The notes under the pieces are model-generated. The model was not told the DNA's origin and ran no database searches. It worked only from the letters and a program-made list of their open reading frames with translations. Below are positions 1-7,564 of a DNA stretch of 64,000 nt, one piece after another; position 1 is the first letter of the stretch, and each line of letters begins with the position of its first letter. The stretch is from Saccharothrix obliqua (GTDB lineage Bacteria > Actinomycetota > Actinomycetes > Mycobacteriales > Pseudonocardiaceae), in contig NZ_JAHXGQ010000003.1 of NCBI RefSeq assembly GCF_019375475.1, positions 620,001 to 684,000 of the forward strand, given 5' to 3'. The position numbers and the translations under genes are program-made.

Positions 1-2
1 GC

Positions 3-74
3 CCGAAGGGGTTGGACATCGACACCTTCAAGAAGCAATGGGTTTACCATGACGGAATCGATTTCGGATTTTAG
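3..74 (+). CDS. C-terminal tail of an unknown protein (partial)
   Basis: An open frame runs from the left edge to a TAG at 72-74 and encodes about 23 residues, beginning PKGLDIDTFKKQW and ending IDFGF. The gene starts outside the window, so the family cannot be named. It ends only 3 nt before the ATG of the next gene, which indicates co-transcription. This local stretch is clearly less GC-rich than the rest of the window. A large effector followed immediately by a small protein is the usual layout of polymorphic toxin-immunity loci; here that reading is an inference. Confidence 0.45.
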   Translation, partial: PKGLDIDTFKKQWVYHDGIDFGF

Positions 75-77
75 GGT

Positions 78-380
78 ATGACACCTGAAGAGTTGCTGGT
101 GCGCCTGGAGAAGTATCCCAGGATGTACGTCCCGGATGGTCGTTACCACACTTTGGTGGCGTTCATTCTGGGTTATGACGTGGCCCTCGAAGGTCGATTC
201 CTGGAAGGTTTCAAAGAGTGGTGTCTGGCGGCGCTCGGAGTAGGCGAATCGAGCCTGAACTGGCCGGCGCTGATCTGGGATGACGTAACAGAACGGGTTG
301 CGGGAGGGCTGCCGGGCGACCCGGAAGAGGAAATGAAAGCAGAGGTCATCCGCCTCTTGAAAGGTTTCCTCTCGCGTTGA
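78..380 (+). CDS. Small hypothetical protein, possible immunity protein
   Basis: Encodes a 100-residue acidic, mostly helical protein without signal peptide or membrane segment. Its N-terminus reads LEKYPRMYV, followed by a conserved-looking VAFILGYDVAL helix and a WPALIWDD segment. I associate that arrangement with small orphan actinobacterial proteins found next to polymorphic toxins, but I cannot name a family with certainty. It follows the preceding partial gene by 3 nt and shares its lower GC content, so the pair may have arrived together. Alternative: an unrelated cytoplasmic hypothetical protein. Confidence 0.6.
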   Translation: MTPEELLVRLEKYPRMYVPDGRYHTLVAFILGYDVALEGRFLEGFKEWCLAALGVGESSLNWPALIWDDVTERVAGGLPGDPEEEMKAEVIRLLKGFLSR

Positions 381-435
381 CGCCCGGTCTCGTCGGAAGT
401 TCGGCACCGAAGGGCTGGACCGGTTCCCGCCCGCT

Positions 436-1737
436 TCACAGCCACTCGGGGCGGTCCGTGCCCCAGGGGCCCCCGGGGTGGCTCCAGGTGCGGGGTGCGC
501 CGTCGTAGTGGACCGGCGGCAGGGCGTGGCGCAGGGGGCCGTACGGGGACTGGACGGTGGTGAGCCAGGGTTCCGGGTCGTGCGGCTCGCCGTCCACATC
601 GGACGGCACGAGGTCGTGCAGCAGCCAGGAAGCCGTTCCCGCCAGGGAAAGGCGCACGTGCCGACCCCCGGCCTCCCGCTCGGTGAGACCACGCAGGACG
701 GCGGCGGCCAGGAGGTAGCCCGTGGCGTGGTCCAACGCCTGCACGGGGAGCGCACCGGGGTGGTCCCCGTCGCCTTCCACCAGGGCGATGCCGCTACCCG
801 CCTGGACCAGGCTGTCGAACCCGCGTCGACCCGCCCACGGACCCGTCCAGCCCCACGCGCACAGCTGGGCCACCACCAGACCGGGCCGCCGGTCCAGCAA
901 CGCGTCGGGGGACAGGCCGTAGCGGTCCAGCGCACCCGGTCGGTAGCCGGTCACCACGACGTCCGCTCCCCGCAGCAAATCCTCGAACACGGCCCGGTCG
1001 GCGGACAGGTCCAGCACCGCCGAACGCTTCCCGAGCCCGGTGTCGGCCACGGTGTCGGGCAACCCCGGGGGGTCGAGGCGCAGCACGTCCGCACCCAGCA
1101 GGGCCAGCACGCGGGTGGCGACGGGGCCGGCGATCACCCGCGTCAGGTCCAGCACGCGCACGCCGGCGGCGGGCAGGTCGGCGGGACCCGGGATCGGCAC
1201 GCCCTCGCCGACCACGCGGGTCTCGACCAACGGGAACCGTTGGCCCGTCACGGGTTTCACCGCCACGGCGAGCCCGCCCGCGGCGTAGACCGCTTCCTGG
1301 ACCTCCTCGGCCGTGCGCTCGGCGAACGCCGCTTGGAGTTCGGCCTCGACACCCATGACCGCGAGCAGGCGTGCCCGGTGGTGCGGGTAGTTGGCGTGCG
1401 TCCGCACCCAGCCGTCGGCGGTGCGCCAGAACCGGGACAGCGGGGCGAACGACGTCATCTCCCGGCCGTCGACCCGCAGGTGCCGCTCGCCGGCGAACGC
1501 CGTCGCCACGGCGCCCTCGTGCACCCGCACGGCCGGCGGCGGCGTGTTGTTGCGGCGGCCCAGGAGTTCGGCTGCCGCGAGTGAGCACGCGCCCACCGCC
1601 GCGCGCGCCAGTTCCCGCACCGGCAGCCGGGCGGGCAGCGCGCCGCGCACCGGTCGGTAGTCCACCACCGCGGGCGCTCCACCCAACGCCGCCCACGCCT
1701 GTGCCGTGCCGAGGTCTTCGAGGGTCACGACCGCCAT
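436..1737 (-). CDS. CaiB/BaiF (family III) CoA-transferase
   Basis: 433 residues, about the normal length for formyl-CoA-transferase-like family III enzymes, which move CoA between acyl-CoA and carboxylic acids. The C-terminal half carries the family signature VLDLTRVIAGPVATRVLALLG with LGADVLRLDPPG, then KRSAVLDL, a VTGYRPGALDRYGL segment and GFDSLVQAGSGIA. The N-terminal half is divergent, consistent with a second, degenerate copy of the fold as in two-domain members. ATG at 1737 has GAGGTGGGG just upstream; an ATG at 1752 would add five residues. It is divergent from the SGNH hydrolase gene, 53 nt away. Substrate unknown. Confidence 0.8.
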   Translation of the reverse strand: MAVVTLEDLGTAQAWAALGGAPAVVDYRPVRGALPARLPVRELARAAVGACSLAAAELLGRRNNTPPPAVRVHEGAVATAFAGERHLRVDGREMTSFAPLSRFWRTADGWVRTHANYPHHRARLLAVMGVEAELQAAFAERTAEEVQEAVYAAGGLAVAVKPVTGQRFPLVETRVVGEGVPIPGPADLPAAGVRVLDLTRVIAGPVATRVLALLGADVLRLDPPGLPDTVADTGLGKRSAVLDLSADRAVFEDLLRGADVVVTGYRPGALDRYGLSPDALLDRRPGLVVAQLCAWGWTGPWAGRRGFDSLVQAGSGIALVEGDGDHPGALPVQALDHATGYLLAAAVLRGLTEREAGGRHVRLSLAGTASWLLHDLVPSDVDGEPHDPEPWLTTVQSPYGPLRHALPPVHYDGAPRTWSHPGGPWGTDRPEWL

Positions 1738-1790
1738 GGTGCCCCACCTCATATCCTGGTTCGGGTTTCCGACCGCGACAGGGGGCGGCA

Positions 1791-2549
1791 GTGCGATACG
1801 TGGCCATCGGCGACAGCTTCACCGAGGGAGTGGGCGACGAACTGCCCGACGGCTCGTGCCGCGGCTGGGCGGACCTGGTGGCGGCGGGACTGGCCACCGC
1901 GCTCGGCGAGACCGTCCAGTACGCGAACCTCGCCATCCGGGGCAGGCTGCTGGAGCCGATCGTCACCGACCAGCTGGAGGCGGCGCTGGCGTTGTCACCG
2001 CGACCCACGCTGATCACCCTCAACGGCGGCGGCAACGACATGATGCGGCCCGGCGTGGACGGCGCGCGGCTGGTCCGGCTCACCGAGCACGCGGTGCGGC
2101 GGTGTGCCGACGCGGGCGTGCGCCTGGTGCTGCTCAGCGGCGCGGACCCGTCCGCGCGGCTGCCGTTCGGCCGCACCGTCCACCGCCGGGGCGTGGCGCT
2201 CACCACGGCGGTCACCCTGCTCGCCCGGCGACACGGCCTGACCATGGTGGACGCGTTCAACGACGTCGAGGTGCGCAAGGCCGCGTACTGGTCGCCGGAC
2301 CGCCTGCACCTCAACGCCGCCGGGCACCACCGCGTGGCGTCGCTGGTGCTCTCCGCGCTCGGGCACGGCGAAGCGGACGAACCACTCACCCACGAGCCCG
2401 TCGCGCGCCGACTCGCCACCGAGGCGAGGTACTACCGCGAGCACGTGCTGCCGTGGCTCGGCCGCCGCCTGCGCGGCCGGTCGTCGGGCGACGACCGGAC
2501 CGGCAAGCACAGCGCCTGGACACCGGTCGAAGCGATGCCGCGCGTCTGA
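1791..2549 (+). CDS. SGNH/GDSL-family hydrolase
   Basis: 252 residues, cytoplasmic (no signal peptide). Block I GDSFTEGVGDE near the N-terminus holds the catalytic Ser, block III is NGGGNDMM, and block V SPDRLHLNAAGHH supplies the Asp and His. These are the complete catalytic elements of SGNH esterases/lipases. GTG at 1791 is chosen because AGGGGG lies 5 nt upstream and the reading frame before it has no homologous sequence. The C-terminus after residue about 215 is a basic, family-specific tail seen in actinobacterial members. Physiological ester substrate unknown. Confidence 0.88.
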   Translation: MRYVAIGDSFTEGVGDELPDGSCRGWADLVAAGLATALGETVQYANLAIRGRLLEPIVTDQLEAALALSPRPTLITLNGGGNDMMRPGVDGARLVRLTEHAVRRCADAGVRLVLLSGADPSARLPFGRTVHRRGVALTTAVTLLARRHGLTMVDAFNDVEVRKAAYWSPDRLHLNAAGHHRVASLVLSALGHGEADEPLTHEPVARRLATEARYYREHVLPWLGRRLRGRSSGDDRTGKHSAWTPVEAMPRV

Positions 2550-2566
2550 GCGGCGGCGGCGCTCCG

Positions 2567-2603
2567 GACGGCGGTCGCCCGGGAGTCCCGGGCGACCGCC
2601 GTC
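2567..2603. terminator. Bidirectional hairpin terminator
   Basis: Perfect 17-bp inverted repeat (2567-2583 and 2587-2603) with a 3-nt loop, lying between the convergent SGNH hydrolase and SDR genes. It has no strong U-tract, as is common for GC-rich actinobacterial terminators. Confidence 0.75.
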
Positions 2604-2681
2604 ACCCCCCATGCGCCGGCCGAGGGCGAGGTGACCCCCCGTGCCGGAGTCCGATGCGGCCCGCCGGGCGTGGTTGCGCGC

Positions 2682-3398
2682 TCAGGCGAACGCGTTGAAC
2701 ACCTCCTCCGGGCGGTCGCGCTCGACGTGCAGCCGCCACGCCGCCTCGGCCAGCTCGTCCGGGTCGATCGTGGGCGGCGTGCCCCCGAACCGCTCCGGGT
2801 CGGCCAGCACTGCCCGGTGGATGTCGCTGCGCTCGATCAGACCGCCGATGGTGAGGATGCCCGCGTGGACCCCGCTGTCGAAGAGGGCGGCGTGCAGCGT
2901 GATCACGTAGTTGCGCAGGGCCGCCGCCGACAGCGTGAACGCCCCGATCGCCGGCATCGGCACGACGGCGCTCAACCCGCCCGCGAACAACAGCGTGCCC
3001 GAGCCCCGTTCGAGCATGGCGGGCAACGCGTGCCCGACCGCGTCGATCGCCGGGTAGGCCCACTCCGCGGCGGCACGCGCGGCGGTGGAGTCCAGTTCGG
3101 TGACGGGTACGAGCGGCACGCCCGAGTCGGCCGCCCCGGGACCGTAGTAGAGGACGTCGGCCGGGCCCAGCCGCTCGGTGGCGGCGTCCAGCGCCGCGTG
3201 GAGCGCGGCGCGGTCGCGCACGTCGGCGGTGAACGTCTCGGCACGCACGCCGGCGTCGGCGAGCGCGGCGACGTAGTCGGGGTGCCGGGTGTCGGTGCGG
3301 GAGATCAGGGCGACGTCGTGCCCGGCGCGGCCGAACCGGTGCGCGATGGACATGCCCAGGCCGGGACCGACCCCGATGACGACAGCGGTCTTGCTCAT
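2682..3398 (-). CDS. Short-chain dehydrogenase/reductase (SDR)
   Basis: 238 residues. The N-terminus VVIGVGPGLGMSIA is a Rossmann glycine motif (GxGxGLG-like). The usual catalytic YxxxK is not evident: at that place the protein has AFTLSAAALRNYV, so the Tyr is replaced. This is typical of atypical SDRs annotated only as NAD(P)-binding oxidoreductases. ATG at 3398 has AAAGG 6 nt upstream. It is divergent from the TetR gene at 3495; the shared region contains two matching inverted repeats, so it is probably the target of that repressor. Substrate unknown. Confidence 0.82.
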   Translation of the reverse strand: MSKTAVVIGVGPGLGMSIAHRFGRAGHDVALISRTDTRHPDYVAALADAGVRAETFTADVRDRAALHAALDAATERLGPADVLYYGPGAADSGVPLVPVTELDSTAARAAAEWAYPAIDAVGHALPAMLERGSGTLLFAGGLSAVVPMPAIGAFTLSAAALRNYVITLHAALFDSGVHAGILTIGGLIERSDIHRAVLADPERFGGTPPTIDPDELAEAAWRLHVERDRPEEVFNAFA

Positions 3399-3417
3399 GG
3401 GTGCCTTTCGTCGGATT

Positions 3418-3439
3418 AAGTCGAGGCAGCCCTCGACTT
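3418..3439. promoter_or_regulatory. TetR operator, site 1
   Basis: Perfect inverted repeat AAGTCGAGG-4 nt-CCTCGACTT, 20 nt upstream of the SDR start codon. It has the same 9-4-9 geometry as site 2 at 3459-3480. It probably binds the product of the divergent TetR gene; this is an inference from position and symmetry. Confidence 0.7.
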
Positions 3440-3458
3440 CGTCCCCGACGTTAGCACG

Positions 3459-3480
3459 AACCTGAGGGTGCCCTCGATTT
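3459..3480. promoter_or_regulatory. TetR operator, site 2
   Basis: Imperfect copy of site 1. The right half CCTCGATTT differs from CCTCGACTT by one base, and the left half AACCTGAGG matches the symmetric expectation at six of nine positions. It lies directly upstream of the TATCAT element at 3483-3488, where a bound repressor would block polymerase on the TetR gene. Confidence 0.6.
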
Positions 3481-3494
3481 CGTATCATCCGGAG

Positions 3495-4088
3495 GTGGCC
3501 GCCGACTCGAAACCGCTGCGCGCGGACGCCGCGCGCAACCGCGCCAACCTGCTGGCCGCCGCCACCGAGGTGTTCGCCGCACGCGGGCTGGACGCACCGC
3601 TGGAGCAGATCGCCCGCCGGGCGGGGGTCAGCATCGGCACGCTCTACGCGCACTTCCCGAGCCGGGAGGCGTTCGTGGACGCGATCTTCCCGGAGCGCCT
3701 GGCCGTGCTGGACCGGATCGCGGAGCGGTCGTTGGCCGACCCGGACCCGTGGTCGGGGTTCGTCGGCTTCCTGGAGGGCCTGTTCGCGCTCCAGTCCGAG
3801 GACCACGGGCTCAACGACGCCGTCGCCCGCCGCCTGCCGAACGCGCGGGAGGTGGCCGAGGTGTGCCACCGGGGCGGTCTCCACGCGGAGCGGATCGTCG
3901 CCCGCGCCAAGGCGAGCGGCCAGTTGCGGGCCGATTTCGAGCTGGGCGACCTGGCCACGCTGACCTGGGCCATGTCCCAGGTCATCCGCGAGTCCATGGA
4001 CACCGCGCCGAACGCCTGGCGGCGCTGCCTCGCGTTCCTCACCGATGGCCTGCGCGCGGAGGCGGCCCGCACGCCCGCCGGAAGTTGA
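3495..4088 (+). CDS. TetR/AcrR-family transcriptional repressor
   Basis: 197 residues. Residues about 10-55 form the TetR helix-turn-helix: ANLLAAATEVFAARG, then LEQIARRAGVSIGTLYAHF and PSREAFVDAI. The C-terminal ligand domain is of the common SBD type. I choose GTG at 3495, not the upstream GTG at 3468. TATCAT at 3483-3488 has -10 spacing for a leaderless transcript starting at 3495, and 3468 lies inside operator site 2. The gene faces the SDR gene across two operators and probably represses both; the MarR gene follows with only an operator between. Confidence 0.88.
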   Translation: MAADSKPLRADAARNRANLLAAATEVFAARGLDAPLEQIARRAGVSIGTLYAHFPSREAFVDAIFPERLAVLDRIAERSLADPDPWSGFVGFLEGLFALQSEDHGLNDAVARRLPNAREVAEVCHRGGLHAERIVARAKASGQLRADFELGDLATLTWAMSQVIRESMDTAPNAWRRCLAFLTDGLRAEAARTPAGS

Positions 4089-4102
4089 CAGGTACCTGTC
4101 AA
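4085..4102. promoter_or_regulatory. MarR operator overlapping a -35 element
   Basis: Perfect 18-bp palindrome TTGACAGGTACCTGTCAA. Its first six bases are a consensus -35 hexamer; 17 nt further on is the position of a -10 (GCAGCT, weak), then 8 nt to GTG 4122. It overlaps the TetR stop codon. A MarR dimer bound here would mask the -35 of its own gene. Confidence 0.75.
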
Positions 4103-4121
4103 AACTGGCAGCTTGTCCGCC

Positions 4122-4565
4122 GTGACCGCGTTGACCGATCGCGGCGAGGAGTTCTCCACGCTGCTCATCGAGGTGTTCCGGGTGAACGGGCTGCTCCTCG
4201 CGGCCGGTGACGCGTTGGCCGGGCCGTCCGGGCTGTCCAGCGCGCGCTGGCAGGTGCTGGGCGTGATCGACCACGGACCCCGCACGGTCGCCGGCGTCGC
4301 CCGCGCCATGGGCCTGACCCGGCAGGCGGTGCGGCAGACCGCGACCGGCCTGGTGCGTGACGGCATGGTCGAGTTCCGCGACAACCCGCTGGACCGCCGC
4401 GCCCGGCTGCTGGACCTCACCCCGCGCGGGCGCACGGCGCTGCGCGCGGTCGAGCGCCGGCAGGCCGAGTGGGCCAACGGCCTCGGCGCACGCCTGTCCC
4501 TACCCGAGCTGCGCGCGGCCGTCGCCACGCTGCGCGACCTCGCCGACCTGCTGGAGGACCGGTGA
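4122..4565 (+). CDS. MarR-family transcriptional regulator
   Basis: 147 residues, normal length. The winged helix reads LSSARWQVLGVIDHGPRTVAGVARAMGLTRQAVRQTATGLVRDGMVEF, followed by the wing NPLDRRARLLDLTPRGR. GTG at 4122 suits a leaderless transcript from the promoter embedded in the palindrome at 4085-4102; a TTG at 4113 is the alternative. The stop overlaps the start of the glyoxalase-like gene (GTGA), so the two form an operon. The regulator is probably autorepressed through the palindrome and responds to an unknown ligand. Confidence 0.9.
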   Translation: MTALTDRGEEFSTLLIEVFRVNGLLLAAGDALAGPSGLSSARWQVLGVIDHGPRTVAGVARAMGLTRQAVRQTATGLVRDGMVEFRDNPLDRRARLLDLTPRGRTALRAVERRQAEWANGLGARLSLPELRAAVATLRDLADLLEDR

Positions 4566-5251
4566 CCGTCATCCCGTTGCTGCCGTGCGCGTCCATCGAC
4601 GACATGGAGGTGTTCTACGAGGCGCTCGGCTTCACGCGCACGTACCGCCAGCTCAAGCCCAACCCGTACCTGGGGATGCGCCGCGGTGACGTCGAGATCC
4701 ACTTCTTCGGCATGGAGGGCTTCAACCCCGCCGACTCGTACGGGAGCTGCGTCGTCCTCGTCCCCGACACCGCGGTGACGCACCGCGAGTTCGCGGAAGG
4801 GCTGCGCGCGGCGTTCGGCCGGGTCCCGCTGTCCGGCATCCCGCGCATGACCCGGCCCCGGTCCCGCCGCAACGTCGACCGCCAGGCCGGTTTCTCGGTG
4901 GTCGACCCCGGCGGCAACTGGATCCGCGTGTTCGCGGCGACGCCCGCGACGCCCGCGGCGGAGCCGTCCGGGAAGCTCGCGCGGGCGGTGGAGAACGCCG
5001 TCGTGCAGGCGGACGGCCGCGGCGACCCCGCGCAGGCGGCGAAGATCCTCGACGGCGCGCTGCGCCGGGCGGACGACGCGAGCGCGGTCGACCTGGTGGA
5101 GGCGCTGGCGTACCGGGCGGAGCTGGCGATCACCCTGGGCGACGCGGAACGCGCCGCCGCCGCGCTGGCCGAGCTGGACGCGGTGCCGTTGACCCCGGAG
5201 GACCGGGAGCGCCTGGCCGACACCCTGGCGCACGCCGCGGAACTGCGCTGA
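4562..5251 (+). CDS. Glyoxalase/bleomycin-resistance-like protein with C-terminal helical domain
   Basis: 229 residues. Residues 1-125 match a VOC-fold (glyoxalase/bleomycin resistance) subunit: an initial LLPCASIDDMEVFYEALGF, a DVEIHFFG strand and a final FSVVDPGGNWIRVF strand. Residues about 135-229 are an Ala-rich helical region resembling one or two TPR-like repeats; single-domain family members are only about 125 residues long. It overlaps the MarR stop by 4 nt and abuts, end to end, the convergent lysyltransferase gene at 5252. A MarR-VOC pair suggests a drug- or metabolite-responsive binding/resistance protein; substrate unknown. Confidence 0.85.
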   Translation: MTVIPLLPCASIDDMEVFYEALGFTRTYRQLKPNPYLGMRRGDVEIHFFGMEGFNPADSYGSCVVLVPDTAVTHREFAEGLRAAFGRVPLSGIPRMTRPRSRRNVDRQAGFSVVDPGGNWIRVFAATPATPAAEPSGKLARAVENAVVQADGRGDPAQAAKILDGALRRADDASAVDLVEALAYRAELAITLGDAERAAAALAELDAVPLTPEDRERLADTLAHAAELR

Positions 5252-7381
5252 TCACCGGCGCCAGGACGCGGCCAGCAGCCGGCGCGTCGGCACACCCGGC
5301 AGGTACGCCCGGACCAGGGCGACCCCGATGCGCGGCAGGTCCGCCTCGTCCCGGTACGCCATGTGCACCGGTTCGTAGCGCGGCGAGAACTTGGCCTTGA
5401 ACGCGTGCAGCGAGCGGAACCCGTACAGCGGTTCCACCGCGCCGCCCAGCCGGTCCAGCACGCGGTCCACGCCGGCCAGTTCCGCCGCCGCGCCGCGGGC
5501 CAGCGGCGCGCCCGACAGGGACACGAAGCGGGTGCCCCGGTCACGCAGCTCCAGGCACGCCGAGGCGATCATGAACTCCACCACGGGCCGGAAGCCGTCC
5601 GCGCGGCGGCGCATCACGTCCAGCGTCCAGCCGTGCACCTCGCCGCCCGGGGCGTGCACCGGCAGCCACGACGTGACGCCGTGCACGCTGCCCGTCGCGT
5701 CGACCGCCAACCCGACCCACACCGCCGGGTCCATGGCCTCGTCCACGCCGCCGAGCGTGAAGCCCATCTCGGGCAGGCCCTTGTCGCCCACCCACTGCTC
5801 GGAGATCGCACGCACCTGGGCGAGCACCGCGAACGGCTGCTCGGCCAGCCGCACCAGCCGGAACTCCAGCCCGTCGCGCCGGGCGTGGTTCAGCGCCGTG
5901 CGCACGTCCTGCCACTTCCTGCCCTTGAACGCCAGGTCCGCCAGGTCCACCACGGTGTCCTCGGCGATCTGCGTGGTCTGCCAGCCCTGGGCCCGCGCCG
6001 CCCGCGCCACCTCGCCGGTCACCGAGAACAGGCACGGCACGAGGCCGCCCTGCTCGCTCATCGCGGTGAACTCGCGCACCGCCTCGGCGGCCGTGCCGGC
6101 GGGCACCACCGGGTCGGCCAGGGCGATCGCCACCCCCGCGTGCCGCTGGTACGCGACGTACCCGCGCCCGTCCGGGGTGAAGTAGAACCGGTTCTCCGGC
6201 CACACCGTCATCCACGACATGGTGGAACCGCCCACCGAGGTCAGCAGGTCGCGGGCCCGGCCGAGGTTGTGCTCGTCCGCCGCGACACCGCCGGGCAGGT
6301 GGCGGCGCGCCGGCACGCGGAACGCGCCCCGGTTGGAAAGCAGCAGCACCAGTTCGCCGAACCACAGCACGCCGCTGCCCAGTGCCACGGGCGCGCCGTC
6401 CGGCAGTTCGTCGGCCAGGACCAGCAGCAACGCCAGCGCGGCGATCAGCAGGTTCAGCACGCCGAGCACGACGGTGACCCACCACGCCCACCGCTTGCCG
6501 TACCGGAGCTGGTTCGCGACGAACCCGACGAGCACCAGGTCGACCAGCACGTCCACCAGCGGCGCGGCCTCACCGGAGGTCTCGCCGAACGGACCGCGGT
6601 TCGGGGCCAGCAACACCACGAACTCCGTCAGCAGCAGGACCACGAGCCCGCCGAACGCCAGCATCCGCGTTTCACGGCGCGTGCGCGGCCCGTACCCCGG
6701 TTCCACACCCCACAGCCGCTGCCCGACGACCATGCCCACGGCGATCGCGAGGCCGTGCGCCACGTCCGTCAGCGTGCCCTCGAACAGGAACGCCACGGTC
6801 GCGTAGAACGACAACGCCGCCCGCACCCGCAGCCGCCACGGGGAACGCAGTGTCGCGGACGTGACGGCCACGACCGCCAACGCGCCCGTGGTGAACCCGA
6901 CGTCCCTGGTGGACGCCACGTGCTGCGCCCACGTCCACGGTGTCGTCGACAACGCCCACACGAGCAGCGACGCGCCCAACACGCCGCCCAACTGCCCGAT
7001 CACCGCGACCAACGCCGTCCGCCGCGTGCCCAGCCGCAGCTCGCACGCGCCGACCAGCAACGTGAACAACAACACCCCGCCCACGAACTGGGCCGGCGTG
7101 AGGGCGAAGAACCAGCCGACCACGAACGTCCACGGCTTGCCCTCACGCAGGGCGGGCACGCCGTAGGCGACGTCGGCGAACCACGGTTCACGCCACAGCG
7201 GTCGCCACACGGTGCGGCTCACCAGCCCGACGAGCACGAGCGCCGACACCGTGCACCCGGTGACCGGGATCCTGCGGACGACCTGCGGCAACGCCCCGAC
7301 CGCCCGGGACGCCCACGTCTCGAAACCGGCCACCGCCCCCGTCCTCCCGCCGCCGCGCGTTCGTTGACCCACCGGGAACAC
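5252..7381 (-). CDS. MprF-like membrane protein with DUF2156 aminoacyl-phospholipid synthase domain
   Basis: 709 residues. The N-terminal 330 residues contain many hydrophobic helices with a rhomboid-like start (PVTGCTVSALVLVGLV, ALTPAQFVGGVLL). The C-terminal half (from about residue 380) is the phosphatidylglycerol lysyltransferase-type GNAT domain (DUF2156): TMSWMTVWPENRFYFTPDGRG in pieces, ALADPVVPAG, ALNHARRDG, FMIASACLELRDRG and FKAKFSPRYEPVHMAYR. Such enzymes transfer an amino acid from aminoacyl-tRNA to membrane lipid, lowering surface charge and cationic peptide sensitivity. GTG 7381 is chosen; TTG 7384 has a slightly better-spaced GAGG. Donor amino acid unknown. Confidence 0.85.
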   Translation of the reverse strand: MFPVGQRTRGGGRTGAVAGFETWASRAVGALPQVVRRIPVTGCTVSALVLVGLVSRTVWRPLWREPWFADVAYGVPALREGKPWTFVVGWFFALTPAQFVGGVLLFTLLVGACELRLGTRRTALVAVIGQLGGVLGASLLVWALSTTPWTWAQHVASTRDVGFTTGALAVVAVTSATLRSPWRLRVRAALSFYATVAFLFEGTLTDVAHGLAIAVGMVVGQRLWGVEPGYGPRTRRETRMLAFGGLVVLLLTEFVVLLAPNRGPFGETSGEAAPLVDVLVDLVLVGFVANQLRYGKRWAWWVTVVLGVLNLLIAALALLLVLADELPDGAPVALGSGVLWFGELVLLLSNRGAFRVPARRHLPGGVAADEHNLGRARDLLTSVGGSTMSWMTVWPENRFYFTPDGRGYVAYQRHAGVAIALADPVVPAGTAAEAVREFTAMSEQGGLVPCLFSVTGEVARAARAQGWQTTQIAEDTVVDLADLAFKGRKWQDVRTALNHARRDGLEFRLVRLAEQPFAVLAQVRAISEQWVGDKGLPEMGFTLGGVDEAMDPAVWVGLAVDATGSVHGVTSWLPVHAPGGEVHGWTLDVMRRRADGFRPVVEFMIASACLELRDRGTRFVSLSGAPLARGAAAELAGVDRVLDRLGGAVEPLYGFRSLHAFKAKFSPRYEPVHMAYRDEADLPRIGVALVRAYLPGVPTRRLLAASWRR

Positions 7382-7489
7382 CAACCGTATGACCTCGCCA
7401 CGCCCGTCGGGTGCCGGCTCGCCCGATGGGGTGGGCGTGCCACGTCCGTCCACCGTGGATCGCCGGCCGCCGCGGCGAGCCGCGTGCTC

Positions 7490-7495
7490 GATACT
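7490..7495 (+). promoter_or_regulatory. -10-like GATACT element
   Basis: GATACT stands 6 nt before ATG 7502, the spacing of leaderless actinobacterial transcripts. It would serve the short leader ORF 7502-7564 and the rhomboid-like gene at 7536. Confidence 0.4.
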
Positions 7496-7501
7496 GGTCC
7501 C

Positions 7502-7564
7502 ATGGCGGTGGAGTCGAATGTCGAGGAGGTCCGGCGTGCCGGTTGCCGTGCGGTCCGCCGCTGA
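7502..7564 (+). CDS. Possible 20-codon leader peptide
   Basis: ATG 7502 follows a GATACT -10 by 6 nt and opens a 20-residue frame (MAVESNVEEVRRAGCRAVRR) that ends at TGA 7562-7564. It overlaps, in a different frame, the start of the rhomboid-like gene (GTG 7536), whose GAGGAGGT ribosome site lies inside it. The layout would couple translation of the two. It may equally be a chance frame. Confidence 0.3.
   Translation: MAVESNVEEVRRAGCRAVRR

Noticed and set aside
478-1584. Long plus-strand frame opposite the CoA-transferase
   Set aside because: Low-complexity, Gly/Arg/Gln-rich translation typical of the antisense of high-GC genes; no domain.
3468-3494. GTG 3468 as the TetR start
   Set aside because: It lies in operator site 2 and upstream of the likely -10 TATCAT.
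5363-7564. 733-codon plus-strand frame opposite the MprF-like gene
   Set aside because: His/Arg/Gln-rich shadow translation; the minus strand has clear domains.
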